NCBI RefSeq assembly: GCF_031846305.1
Contig: NZ_JAVRHY010000005.1
Span: 1-64,000, forward strand
Origin: Spectribacter acetivorans
GTDB taxonomy: Bacteria; Pseudomonadota; Gammaproteobacteria; Nevskiales; Salinisphaeraceae
DNA: 64,000 nucleotides
Direction: 5' to 3'
Positions 8,050 through 16,039 of this stretch are shown one piece after another. The notes below the pieces were generated by a model. That model was not told the origin of the DNA, searched no databases, and worked only from the letters and a program-made list of their open reading frames with translations. The first letter of the stretch is position 1; every line of letters starts with the position of its first letter. A program made the translations under genes and the position numbers.

Positions 8050-9108
8050 CTAGGGTTGCCCGGCGCCCAGATAGGACCGCACCGTTTGGCTCCAGGCCGG
8101 CTGGTTCACGATTTCCAGAATCCGCTGATTCAGCCGCTCCCGCAGCGGACTGTCCTGCGTGACCGCAAGGGCGTATTCCTGACGCTCGAAGCGCAGCGGT
8201 AGCACCGTGGTGCGGCGCGGATACTCGTTATTGGCCACGTACTGCAGGATGGGGGCGTCGTAGACCACCGCGTCGGTGCGGCCGGCGGCCAGTTCCGCCA
8301 GCCCGCTGTCGAGGTCATCCACCGGGTAGTAGCCGATGCCGCGGGCGTCCAGTGCGGCGGCGCTGGAGGTCCCGGCCACCGTGGTCACCGCCATGCGTCG
8401 CAGGTCGTCCACGTTGTCGATGCGGGTGCCGAGCTGGCCGACGGTCAGTGACGTGGCGATGGCCGCGGTGAATCCCGAGATCAGGATGATGGCGGCAAAC
8501 ATCCACACCAGTCCGACGATGCGCCCGGCCAGCGTGCGCGGGGATTTGTCGCCGTAGCCCACGGTGGTCATGGTGACCGCCGCCCACCACAGGCCGTTGC
8601 CCAGACCGCGGCTGGTTCCGCCGCCGAACTCATCCGGGTTGGCACGGCGCTCGGCCAGCCAGATCACCAGGCCCACCGCCAGCAGCAGCGCCAGCAGGCC
8701 GAGCACGGCCATCAGGAACTCGACCGAGAAGAATCGCTTGATGGCATCCCACGCGCCCGCGCTGTCGGGCTGCACCGCCACGGCCAGACCGGTGGTGTGG
8801 AAGGGGTGGGTGAAATCGATTACCTGCTCGCGCGCGGCGGTCATGGTCAGCGCGCCCACGGCCACATCCAGCGAGCCGTCCTGCAGACCGGCGAGCAGGC
8901 CGTCGATATCGGTGCGCTGGTACTCGAAGGCCAGATCCAGATCCTCGGCCAGCCGTTCCCAAAGCTCGATGCTGATGCCGCCCAGATCGCCGGATTCGGT
9001 TTCCACCACGAAGGGCGGCGCGATCCTGGTGCCCACGGTCAGGGTCTGGGCGGTAACCGTTGCGGATAGCAACAGCAGTGGCGCGAACAGCGCAAGCCGG
9101 CGCAGCAT
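8050..9108 (-). CDS. GluR0-like prokaryotic ionotropic glutamate receptor (ligand-gated K+ channel)
   Basis: This 352-residue protein has a signal peptide (1-20), then a periplasmic solute-binding domain split by a channel. S1 (about 22-125) contains 'ALTMTAAREQVIDFTHPF'; Arg93 matches the Arg that binds the ligand alpha-carboxylate in ionotropic glutamate receptors. TM1 (129-151), a pore loop with the K+ filter TTVGYGD (181-187) and TM2 (196-218) follow. TM2 ends 'FTAAIATSLTV', resembling the eukaryotic YTANLAAF gate. S2 (about 230-348) has 'VVYDAPILQY', whose Asp284 matches the ligand amino-group Asp of NMDA receptors. It probably forms a tetrameric amino-acid-gated K+ channel; the ligand is inferred. 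Confidence 0.88.
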   Translation of the reverse strand: MLRRLALFAPLLLLSATVTAQTLTVGTRIAPPFVVETESGDLGGISIELWERLAEDLDLAFEYQRTDIDGLLAGLQDGSLDVAVGALTMTAAREQVIDFTHPFHTTGLAVAVQPDSAGAWDAIKRFFSVEFLMAVLGLLALLLAVGLVIWLAERRANPDEFGGGTSRGLGNGLWWAAVTMTTVGYGDKSPRTLAGRIVGLVWMFAAIILISGFTAAIATSLTVGQLGTRIDNVDDLRRMAVTTVAGTSSAAALDARGIGYYPVDDLDSGLAELAAGRTDAVVYDAPILQYVANNEYPRRTTVLPLRFERQEYALAVTQDSPLRERLNQRILEIVNQPAWSQTVRSYLGAGQP

Positions 9109-9171
9109 GGGGAATCCCCGGGTGGGTCTGGTCGCTTAAACCTAGCAGACCCCGGACGGTGCCGCGCGTGG

Positions 9172-11337
9172 CTAAATCGGCTGCAGGTTCGCGTACCCCG
9201 CCATCAGCCACTTGCTGCCGGCGCCGTCGAAATTGACCTGTACCCGGGCCCGGGCACCCTCGCCCTCGAACGACAGCACCACGCCCTCGCCGAATTTCTT
9301 GTGCGCCACGCGCTGGCCGAGGTTGAGGCCCTCCGGGCCGGCGCCGGTGTCGATCAGGCCGCGTCTGCCATCGAACATCGGCCGGCTGACCTGGGCCTGC
9401 GGCCGGATCTCGCGCAAGAATTCGGCGGGGATCTCGCGCAGGAAGCGTGACGGCGCGCAGAGATTTTCGCTGCCGTGCAGCCGGCGCAGTTCCGCGTGCG
9501 ACAGATGCAGGCGCTGCATCGCCCGGGTCATGCCGACGTAGGCCAGCCGCCGCTCTTCTTCCAGGCCGTCCGGGTCCTCCACCGAGCGCTGGTGCGGGAA
9601 CAGGCCCTCTTCCAATCCCACCAGGAATACCTGCGGGAATTCCAGGCCCTTGGCAGCGTGCAGGGTCATCAGCTGCACGCAGTCGTCCCACTCGCCGGCC
9701 TGGTTCTCGCCGGCCTCCAGCGCGGCGTGGGCCAGGAACTGGGTGAGCGCATCGCCGGGTTCGGTTTCGTCGGCCACGAAGCCGCGGGCGGCGGATACCA
9801 GTTCGTCCAGGTTCTCGACCCGGGCCTCGCCCTTTTCGGACTTGTCCTTGCCGTGGTGCGCCTTCAGGCCACTGCGGTCGATCACCGTCTCGGTTATCTC
9901 GCGCAGATCGCGGTTGGTCACTTCGGCGTCGAGGTCGTCGATCAGCGTCAGGAACGCGCGCACCGCATTCGCGGCCCGGCCCGGCAGGCCCTCGCGGGCC
10001 AGGGCGTCGGCCGCCTGCCACAGGCTCATCGCCTCGGCCCGGGCGTGGGCGCGGATCCTGTCGACGGTGGCGGCCCCGATACCGCGGGTGGGGGTGTTGA
10101 CGATGCGCTCGAAGGCGGCATCGTCGGCCCGGGCCATGATCAGGCGCAGGTAGGCCATGGCGTCCTTGATCTCGGCCCGCTCGAAGAATTTCTGGCCGCC
10201 GTAGATGCGGTAGGGAATCTCGGCGCGGATGAGCTGCTCCTCCAGCACCCGCGACTGGGCGTTGGAGCGGTACAGGATGGCGACTTCGGAGCGGGCCCCG
10301 CCGTCGTCCAGCCAGCCGCGGATGCGGGTGACCACGTGCTGGGCCTCGTCGATCTCGTTGAAGGCGGCGTAGACGTCGATCGGCTCGCCCTCGGCGCCGT
10401 CGGTCCACAGTTCCTTGCCCAGGCGGCCGCTGTTGTGGCGGATCAGCCCGTTGGCGGCGGACAGGATGGTCGAGGTGGAGCGGTAGTTCTGCTCCAGCCG
10501 GACGGTCTGGGTATCCGGATAGTCTTCCGCGAAGCGCAGGATGTTGTCGGCCCGCGCACCGCGCCAGGAGTAGATCGACTGGTCATCGTCGCCGACCACG
10601 AACACCTTCGCCTGATCGCCGGCCAGCACCCGGATCCAGGCGTACTGCAGGGTGTTGGTGTCCTGGAATTCGTCCACCAGCAGATGGCGGAAGCGCTTGC
10701 GATAGTGGGCCTGCAGTTCCCTGTCGTCGCGTACCAGTTCGTGGGCCCGCAGCAGCAGTTCGGCGAAGTCCACCAGGCCGGCGGACTCGCGCGCGCTTTC
10801 ATAGGCGGTGTAGACGCGGATCATCTGCGCCCGGGCGAAATCCCCGGTGTCGGCCAGGTGCTGCGGCCGCCGGCCTTCCTCCTTGCAGCCGTTGATGAAG
10901 CCCTGCATCTGCCTGGGCGGCCAGCGGGCCTCGTCCAGTTCCAGATTCTTGAGCGTGCGCCGCACCAGCCGGTACTGGTCGTCGCTGTCGATGATCTGGA
11001 AGGTCTGGGGCAGTTTCGCCTCGCGCCAGTGCAGGCGCAGCAGCCGGTGGGCAATGCCGTGAAAGGTGCCCACCCACATCGCCGAGGCCGGCACCCGCAC
11101 CAGCCGCTCGATGCGGCCGCGCATCTCGTGTGCGGCCTTGTTGGTGAAGGTGACCGCCAGAATCGACTGTGGCGACACCCCTTCCACTTCGATCAGCCAG
11201 GCCACCCGGTGGGTGAGCACGCGGGTCTTGCCCGAGCCGGCGCCGGCCAGCACCAGCCGGTGGCCCGGCGGGGCGCCCACCGCCTCGCGCTGCGCGTCGT
11301 TGAGTCCGTCGAGTATGTGGGAGATATCATCGCTCAT
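9172..11337 (-). CDS. uvrD: UvrD-type superfamily 1 DNA helicase
   Basis: A 721-residue 3'-5' helicase acting in nucleotide-excision and mismatch repair. Motif I is 'LAGAGSGKTRVL', motif II 'LLVDEFQDTN', motif III includes 'GDDDQSIYSWRGA' and motif VI 'YVGMTRAMQRL'. The C-terminus has the UvrD/PcrA Tudor-like segment ('VAHKKFGEGVVLSFEG'), which contacts RNA polymerase in known homologues. The ATG at 11337 gives 'MSDDISHILDGLNDAQREAV', the standard family start. Length is normal. It is monocistronic in appearance, with a short gap to the channel gene downstream on the same strand. Confidence 0.96.
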   Translation of the reverse strand: MSDDISHILDGLNDAQREAVGAPPGHRLVLAGAGSGKTRVLTHRVAWLIEVEGVSPQSILAVTFTNKAAHEMRGRIERLVRVPASAMWVGTFHGIAHRLLRLHWREAKLPQTFQIIDSDDQYRLVRRTLKNLELDEARWPPRQMQGFINGCKEEGRRPQHLADTGDFARAQMIRVYTAYESARESAGLVDFAELLLRAHELVRDDRELQAHYRKRFRHLLVDEFQDTNTLQYAWIRVLAGDQAKVFVVGDDDQSIYSWRGARADNILRFAEDYPDTQTVRLEQNYRSTSTILSAANGLIRHNSGRLGKELWTDGAEGEPIDVYAAFNEIDEAQHVVTRIRGWLDDGGARSEVAILYRSNAQSRVLEEQLIRAEIPYRIYGGQKFFERAEIKDAMAYLRLIMARADDAAFERIVNTPTRGIGAATVDRIRAHARAEAMSLWQAADALAREGLPGRAANAVRAFLTLIDDLDAEVTNRDLREITETVIDRSGLKAHHGKDKSEKGEARVENLDELVSAARGFVADETEPGDALTQFLAHAALEAGENQAGEWDDCVQLMTLHAAKGLEFPQVFLVGLEEGLFPHQRSVEDPDGLEEERRLAYVGMTRAMQRLHLSHAELRRLHGSENLCAPSRFLREIPAEFLREIRPQAQVSRPMFDGRRGLIDTGAGPEGLNLGQRVAHKKFGEGVVLSFEGEGARARVQVNFDGAGSKWLMAGYANLQPI

Positions 11338-11461
11338 GGGCCGCGATTGTAACGCCACCCCGGCCGGCCGCCGTGACCGACCTTCTCGGGGTTGTTCAGA
11401 CGCGGTTCATCCCAATGTCTTAAGCTCTCGGACATGAACGCGACGCGCGCGCCGAACTCCA

Positions 11462-11481
11462 ACTGCAACCGACTGCAATCG
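11462..11481 (+). promoter_or_regulatory. tandem 10-bp repeat (ACTGCAACCG / ACTGCAATCG) before the M48 protease gene
   Basis: Two adjacent 10-bp units differ at one base and sit 15 bp before the protease ATG. One helical turn of spacing would suit a regulator binding the same DNA face, but no known operator was recognised. Confidence 0.25.
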
Positions 11482-11496
11482 GTCTAGGACTGAATC

Positions 11497-12282
11497 ATGC
11501 ACAAGCGCAACCTGATCGTGGTGTTGCTGACGGCCCTGATCACCGTCGCCTGCGCCACCTCGCCCACCGGCCGACCGCAACTGAAACTGTTTCCCTCCTC
11601 GGATCTCGCCGAAATGGGCGCGGCCAGCTATCAGCAGATGAAGCAGGAAACACCGATCGAGCAGTCCAGCCGGGTCAACAACTACGTACAGTGCGTGGCC
11701 AACGCCATTACCCGCCAGACCGGCGGCACCTGGGAGGTCACCGTCTTCGCCGACGACCAGGCCAATGCCTTCGCCCTGCCCGGTGGCAAGATCGGTGTCT
11801 ACACCGGCCTGCTCGACGTCAGCCGTAACCAGGACCAGCTGGCCACGGTCATTGGCCACGAAGTCGCCCACGTACTGGCCGATCACGGCAATGAACGGGT
11901 GTCCAGCCAGTTCGCCACCCAGAGTGCCCTGCAGCTGGCCGGCGCCATTGCCGGTGGCGGCAACGGCGGCATGGGCCAGGCCGCCATGGCCGCGCTGGGC
12001 CTAGGGGCTCAGGTTGGCGTACTGCTGCCCTTCTCACGGGCTCAGGAAAGCGAGGCCGATGTGGTGGGTCTGGAACTCATGGCCCGGGCGGGTTTCGACC
12101 CGCAGGCTTCGGTGCAGTTATGGCAGAACATGGCGCGGTCCAGCGGCGGGTCGCCGCCCGAATTCCTGTCCACCCACCCCGGGCATGAAAGCCGGATCAA
12201 CAAGCTCAATGAGAACATCCCCAAGGCGATGCCGCTCTATCAGCAGGCCCGGAACGCCGGCCGGCGGCCCAACTGCGGCTGA
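11497..12282 (+). CDS. M48-family periplasmic metalloprotease, putative lipoprotein (LoiP/YggG-like)
   Basis: A 261-residue zinc protease with an N-terminal signal ending at Cys19 ('LITVAC'), probably a lipobox although Thr at -3 is unusual. The zinc motif HEVAH (121-125) and the downstream 'ESEAD' glutamate are the M48 signature. 'ALPGGKIGVYTGLL' is the conserved substrate-strand region. Homologues such as E. coli LoiP and BepA degrade or help assemble outer-membrane proteins. 'STHPGHESRI' near the C-terminus is also typical. No partner gene is adjacent. Confidence 0.9.
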   Translation: MHKRNLIVVLLTALITVACATSPTGRPQLKLFPSSDLAEMGAASYQQMKQETPIEQSSRVNNYVQCVANAITRQTGGTWEVTVFADDQANAFALPGGKIGVYTGLLDVSRNQDQLATVIGHEVAHVLADHGNERVSSQFATQSALQLAGAIAGGGNGGMGQAAMAALGLGAQVGVLLPFSRAQESEADVVGLELMARAGFDPQASVQLWQNMARSSGGSPPEFLSTHPGHESRINKLNENIPKAMPLYQQARNAGRRPNCG

Positions 12283-12391
12283 CGCCGGCCTTGCCGGTTC
12301 TGGGTAAAACGGCCGGTAACGGCCGGCCACGCCGGCGGGCTGCACAAAAGTCACTTTAGGACTGCCGGATCCATTCCGCCGGGCGGTCATA

Positions 12392-12418
12392 TTGCTTGAC
12401 GGAAAAAAGCGCTACACT
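12392..12418 (+). promoter_or_regulatory. candidate promoter of the RRM gene
   Basis: A -10-like TACACT (12413-12418) is preceded by TTGCTT (12392-12397, 15-bp spacer) within ATTGCTTGACGG. Transcription from here would give a leader of about 95-100 nt before the GTG start, matching the long leaders of cold-responsive RNA-binding protein genes. The assignment is by eye. Confidence 0.35.
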
Positions 12419-12460
12419 CGAACCGTCGGCATAACAAGCCGGCCCCTGGGGGATGGGTTC

Positions 12461-12503
12461 GTGCCATTGCCGTGCCCCGGCGGACGACGTAGGGCAATGG
12501 CGC
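12461..12503 (+). promoter_or_regulatory. 5'-leader hairpin of the RRM gene
   Basis: GCCATTGCC (12463-12471) pairs perfectly with GGCAATGGC (12493-12501). One G-U pair and one G-C pair extend it to 11 bp, leaving a 21-nt loop. It ends about 20 nt before the GTG start, where the SD is weak, so it is well placed to control translation or mRNA stability. Confidence 0.5.
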
Positions 12504-12522
12504 CGCGATTCGGGATTCTGCT

Positions 12523-12798
12523 GTGATTAACATCTATGTGGGCAATCTGCCCTGGGGCTCAAGCGAAGATGACTTGCGCGCCGCATTCGAAGCCTACGGC
12601 GAGGTAAGCTCCGCCAAGATCATTACCGACCGTGAAAGCGGCCGCTCGCGCGGGTTCGGCTTCGTCGAGATGCCGGACAAGGGCTCGGCCGAGGCCGCGA
12701 TCCAGGGGCTGAACGAAACCGACTTCCAGGGCCGCAACCTGCGGGTCAACGAAGCACGGCCCCGCGAAGATCGGCCACGGGGTCCCCGCCAGTTCTGA
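12523..12798 (+). CDS. RRM-domain RNA-binding protein
   Basis: A 91-residue protein consisting of one RNA recognition motif and a short basic tail. RNP2 is 'IYVGNL' (residues 3-8) and RNP1 is 'RGFGFVEM' (43-50 region), with the aromatic residues that stack on RNA intact. Single-RRM proteins of this size occur widely in cyanobacteria and proteobacteria and are often induced by cold. The start is GTG with only a weak SD. A hairpin and a promoter-like sequence lie upstream, and a 13-bp hairpin follows. The RNA targets are unknown. Confidence 0.92.
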   Translation: MINIYVGNLPWGSSEDDLRAAFEAYGEVSSAKIITDRESGRSRGFGFVEMPDKGSAEAAIQGLNETDFQGRNLRVNEARPREDRPRGPRQF

Positions 12799-12806
12799 CG
12801 CGGGCT

Positions 12807-12838
12807 GTGCCGGCTGGCGTGTGACCGCCGGCCGGCAC
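12807..12838 (+). terminator. terminator-like hairpin after the RRM gene
   Basis: GTGCCGGCTGGCG and CGCCGGCCGGCAC form a 13-bp stem (one G-U pair) with a 6-nt loop, 8 bp after the RRM stop and between convergent genes. There is no T-tract, so termination efficiency is uncertain. Confidence 0.4.
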
Positions 12839-12913
12839 GCCGTTGCCGGAGTCGGATTGCGATTGCGCGGGCGCTGATGGCGTCCGCGATAGCGGCCTGC
12901 TAGGTCCGGGAAG

Positions 12914-14581
12914 TCAGCCGGCGGTCAGCCGGTTTGCTCCGCTCTCGGTGCGCATGGTGGCGCCCAAGCGTTCGCCGTTCGACGGCCCGAGAATATCGTC
13001 GACATACCACCACTGCGCTTCCACTCGCTGCGCATCCACATCCACGATCACGTAGCCGTGCTCGGCCAGGTCGACATAGCGGATGTGCGGGTTGTTGACC
13101 CGGATCAGCTGGCGCGCCGGCTGCAGTTGCGGCAGCCCCGGCGAGGTGACGGACGGCACCACGAATTCCACGCCCACCGGCGGGCCGCCGAACAGGCTTC
13201 CGGTGATCGGAAACGGGTCCGGCTGCAGATCCATCGCCCAGGAAGTGTGGATATCGCCGGTCAGCACCACCACGTTGCCGGTGTTGGCGAACAGGTCGAA
13301 CAGCCGCTGACGGGCGGCCCGGTAGCCGTCCCACTGGTCGGGGTTGAGCAGCACCCCGCCGGTCCCCACCAGTGGCACCTGACCGAGCAGGCGATCGAGC
13401 TCGGGCACGGGCAGCTGCATCAGCTCCGGCAGCCCGGCCAGCCGCAGCTGTCCCATCATCACCTGCTGCCCCAGCAGCCGCCAGCGGGTGCGTGAATCCT
13501 GAAGACCGGCGCGCAGCCAGTCGAATTGCGTGTTTCCCAGCAGTTGCCGCGCCGGATCATTGATATCGCCCGCGTCGGCCTGGCCGGCGGGCTCGCTGCG
13601 GGCCAGCAGCCGGGTTTCCAGCATCGACAGTTCCACCAGATCGCCGAAGCGGAACTGGCGATAGGCCACGCGGCGGTCGGTGGGGTCGGTTACCCGGATC
13701 GGCATCCACTCGTAGTAGGCCCGCAGACCGGCGTCGCGGCGCAGCGGCCAGTCGCCCTCGGTGGCCGGGTCGTGATTCTCGGCGCCATCGACGAACGCGT
13801 TGTTGGCGGTTTCGTGGTCGTCCCAGATCGCGATCATGGGATGGCTGGCGTGCAGGGCCTGCAGGTCCGGGTCCAGCTTGTAGCAGGCATGTCGCGTGCG
13901 GTAGTCGTCCAGGCTCAGGGTCTCGTGTGCCGGTTCGAAAGTCCGTCCGCCGGCCTGCACGTCCGCGCCGTACTGGCCGGGGTCGTTGCCGTATTCGTAG
14001 ATGTAATCGCCGAGGTGGACCACCGCGTTCAGGTCGTCACGCTCGGCAATGCGCCGGTAGGCATTGAAGAAGCCGTGCGGCAGGCTGGCACAGGACACCG
14101 CCGCCAGCCGTACCCGCTCGGTGGGCCCCGCCGGCAGCGTGCGCGTGCGCCCGGTGGCGGACCGGTTGCCCGCGGCGATGAAGCGGTAGAAAGAGACCGT
14201 ATCCGGCGTCAGGCCGGTCGGGTCCACCTTCACCGTGTGATCCCGCGCCGGCTCGGCGAGGGTGCTGCCTTGCGCGATGATGTCGTCGAAGCTCGCATCG
14301 GTCGCGATCTGCCAGTCGACCGGCATCGGTCCGCTGTCCGGCGGGGTGACGTGGGTCCACAGGATCACGCGGTCGGCCAGCGGGTCGCCGCTGGCCACCC
14401 CGTGGGAAAACATTGCCCCGGAACCCGGCGCGCGGGCGGTGGCCCGGGCCTCGTCGCCGCTCGCCCCGCTGCCACTGCCGCCACCGCAGGCGGTCAGCCA
14501 GGGCGTGATCGCCAGCGCCCCGGCGGCGCCACGCAGCAGGTCGCGGCGGGAAACGCCCGGTCGCCGGCGCGGCCTACCCAT
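12914..14581 (-). CDS. phoD: PhoD-family alkaline phosphatase, Tat-exported lipoprotein
   Basis: A 555-residue phosphatase/phosphodiesterase. The N-terminus has a Tat motif (SRRDLL, 11-16) and then a lipobox (LTAC, Cys32), followed by a flexible GGGSGSG linker. Metal-site motifs of PhoD are present: 'HLGDYIYEYG', 'WDDHETANN' and 'VVLTGDIHTSW'. PhoD enzymes use Fe3+ and Ca2+ and release phosphate from phosphodiesters. The start lies 8 bp inside the phoX gene, so the two phosphatases are probably co-translated. I saw no convincing Pho box. It is convergent with the RRM gene. Confidence 0.92.
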   Translation of the reverse strand: MGRPRRRPGVSRRDLLRGAAGALAITPWLTACGGGSGSGASGDEARATARAPGSGAMFSHGVASGDPLADRVILWTHVTPPDSGPMPVDWQIATDASFDDIIAQGSTLAEPARDHTVKVDPTGLTPDTVSFYRFIAAGNRSATGRTRTLPAGPTERVRLAAVSCASLPHGFFNAYRRIAERDDLNAVVHLGDYIYEYGNDPGQYGADVQAGGRTFEPAHETLSLDDYRTRHACYKLDPDLQALHASHPMIAIWDDHETANNAFVDGAENHDPATEGDWPLRRDAGLRAYYEWMPIRVTDPTDRRVAYRQFRFGDLVELSMLETRLLARSEPAGQADAGDINDPARQLLGNTQFDWLRAGLQDSRTRWRLLGQQVMMGQLRLAGLPELMQLPVPELDRLLGQVPLVGTGGVLLNPDQWDGYRAARQRLFDLFANTGNVVVLTGDIHTSWAMDLQPDPFPITGSLFGGPPVGVEFVVPSVTSPGLPQLQPARQLIRVNNPHIRYVDLAEHGYVIVDVDAQRVEAQWWYVDDILGPSNGERLGATMRTESGANRLTAG

Positions 14582-15986
14582 TTGTGATGGGTCCGTCGAA
14601 GAACGGGCCGGTGATTTCGTAGGTCAGGCCGCGGCCGCCGGGTCCCGGGATCGGCAGGCCGCCGGCGGACGGCTCCGGCCCGCGCTGGCTGTTGAAGTAC
14701 AGCCGGGTGCCGTCGGGCGAGAAGGCCGGGCCGGTGACTTCCGACTCGGCCTGATCGGTCACCATCACCAGCGGCACCAGCTGGCGCTCGGGGGTGATGG
14801 CCACGATCTGCATGTCGCCGCCGTCCTCGGCCACCAGCACGTCGCCGCCGGCCGATACCACCACGTTGTCCACGCCGGTGAGCACGGCGTCGGCGAACAT
14901 GTCGTCGTCGTAGATGATTTCGATGGTCTGCGCGGCGGTGTCCAGCGCCCACACCCGGTTGTCGCCCTTGGTAGTGAAGTAGACGATGCCGTCGTGCCAG
15001 GCGATGCCCTCGCCGCCGTCGAACACCGTGCTGTTGGCCACCTGCCGACGGGTGGGCGTGCCGATCAGTTCGAGCACGGGTTCGGTTAGGTCGCCCACCA
15101 GCGGAATCTCGGCGAGCACGCCGCTGAGTTCGTTGGTCAGTGCCAGCGTCGGGTTGGGCTGAGGCACTTCGTGCCAGATCACCTGGCGCCGGGTGGCCGG
15201 GTCGGTGCCCAGCACCTCGGCGATTTCCAGCAGCCCGCTGGACAGATCGGGGTAGCTGTCCGGGGTGAAGCGGTAGAAGCCGCCGTCCGATTCGTCCTCG
15301 GTGAGGTAGACCTGCCGGCGTTCCGGGTCGATGGCGGCGGCCTCGTGGGCAAACGTGCCCATGGCCGGGCGCTGATTGCTCAGCCGGGCCGCCGAGGACT
15401 GGCCGCTGGGATCGCATTCGTAGACGAATCCGGCCTCGTACTCCTCGCAGGTCAGCCAGGTGCCCCAGGGGGTCGGGCCGCCGGCGCAGTTCAGCAGGGT
15501 GCCGCGCTGGATCTGATAGGCATCGACCACGTTACTGGCGGCATCGAAACGCAGCGCGCCAACGCCCCCGGGCAGGAATTCACTGTTGCAGACGTACACC
15601 CAGCCGCCGTCCGGCTGCGCGAAGGTGGCGCCGCCGTCCGGGAAGGTGTGCCAGCGGTAGCCTGAGCCGCCGGTCGGGTCCTCGCCGGCCCGTGCGATGA
15701 TGCGGGAAGTAAAGCCGGCCGGCAGCCGCAGACCGTTGGCGTCCGGCGCCTGCAGCGGCCCGAGATTGGCGATGTTGCTGGCGGGCTGGGCGGGGCGGAT
15801 GGTGCCGCCACCACCGCCGGCGTTGTTCGAGCCGCCCGGACCGATGGCCGGACCGCCGCCACTGCCGCCGCCGCAGGCCGATAGCAGCGGGCCGACGGCG
15901 AGCACGCCGGCGCTGCTCAGGCCGCCGAGCAGCAGCCGGCGACGTACCGGATCGACCGGACGGGGGAAAGTCGGATTGGTGGGCAT
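14574..15986 (-). CDS. phoX: PhoX/DUF839-family phosphatase, Tat-exported lipoprotein
   Basis: A 470-residue protein of the PhoX (DUF839) family of Ca2+/Fe3+-dependent alkaline phosphatases with a beta-propeller. It starts with a Tat-type twin Arg ('VRRRLLLGG', 14-22) and a lipobox (LSAC, Cys38), then a GGGSGGG linker. 'PWGTWLTCEEYEAGF' holds the conserved Glu of the metal site, and 'VLVAEDGG' and 'LYFNSQRG' near the end are typical. It overlaps phoD by 8 bp. The amidohydrolase gene ends 53 bp upstream on the same strand. A phosphate-scavenging role is established for the family. Confidence 0.85.
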   Translation of the reverse strand: MPTNPTFPRPVDPVRRRLLLGGLSSAGVLAVGPLLSACGGGSGGGPAIGPGGSNNAGGGGGTIRPAQPASNIANLGPLQAPDANGLRLPAGFTSRIIARAGEDPTGGSGYRWHTFPDGGATFAQPDGGWVYVCNSEFLPGGVGALRFDAASNVVDAYQIQRGTLLNCAGGPTPWGTWLTCEEYEAGFVYECDPSGQSSAARLSNQRPAMGTFAHEAAAIDPERRQVYLTEDESDGGFYRFTPDSYPDLSSGLLEIAEVLGTDPATRRQVIWHEVPQPNPTLALTNELSGVLAEIPLVGDLTEPVLELIGTPTRRQVANSTVFDGGEGIAWHDGIVYFTTKGDNRVWALDTAAQTIEIIYDDDMFADAVLTGVDNVVVSAGGDVLVAEDGGDMQIVAITPERQLVPLVMVTDQAESEVTGPAFSPDGTRLYFNSQRGPEPSAGGLPIPGPGGRGLTYEITGPFFDGPITNG

Positions 15987-16039
15987 GGCCGGCAGGACCG
16001 TTTCGCGAAGGGACGGCCTGCGGTTATATCGCTGGACTG

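Noticed and set aside
9475..11352. A 625-codon open frame on the plus strand opposite uvrD
   Set aside because: It is antisense to a perfect helicase; long antisense frames are expected in GC-rich DNA because stop codons are rare there. The translation is low-complexity and has no family features.
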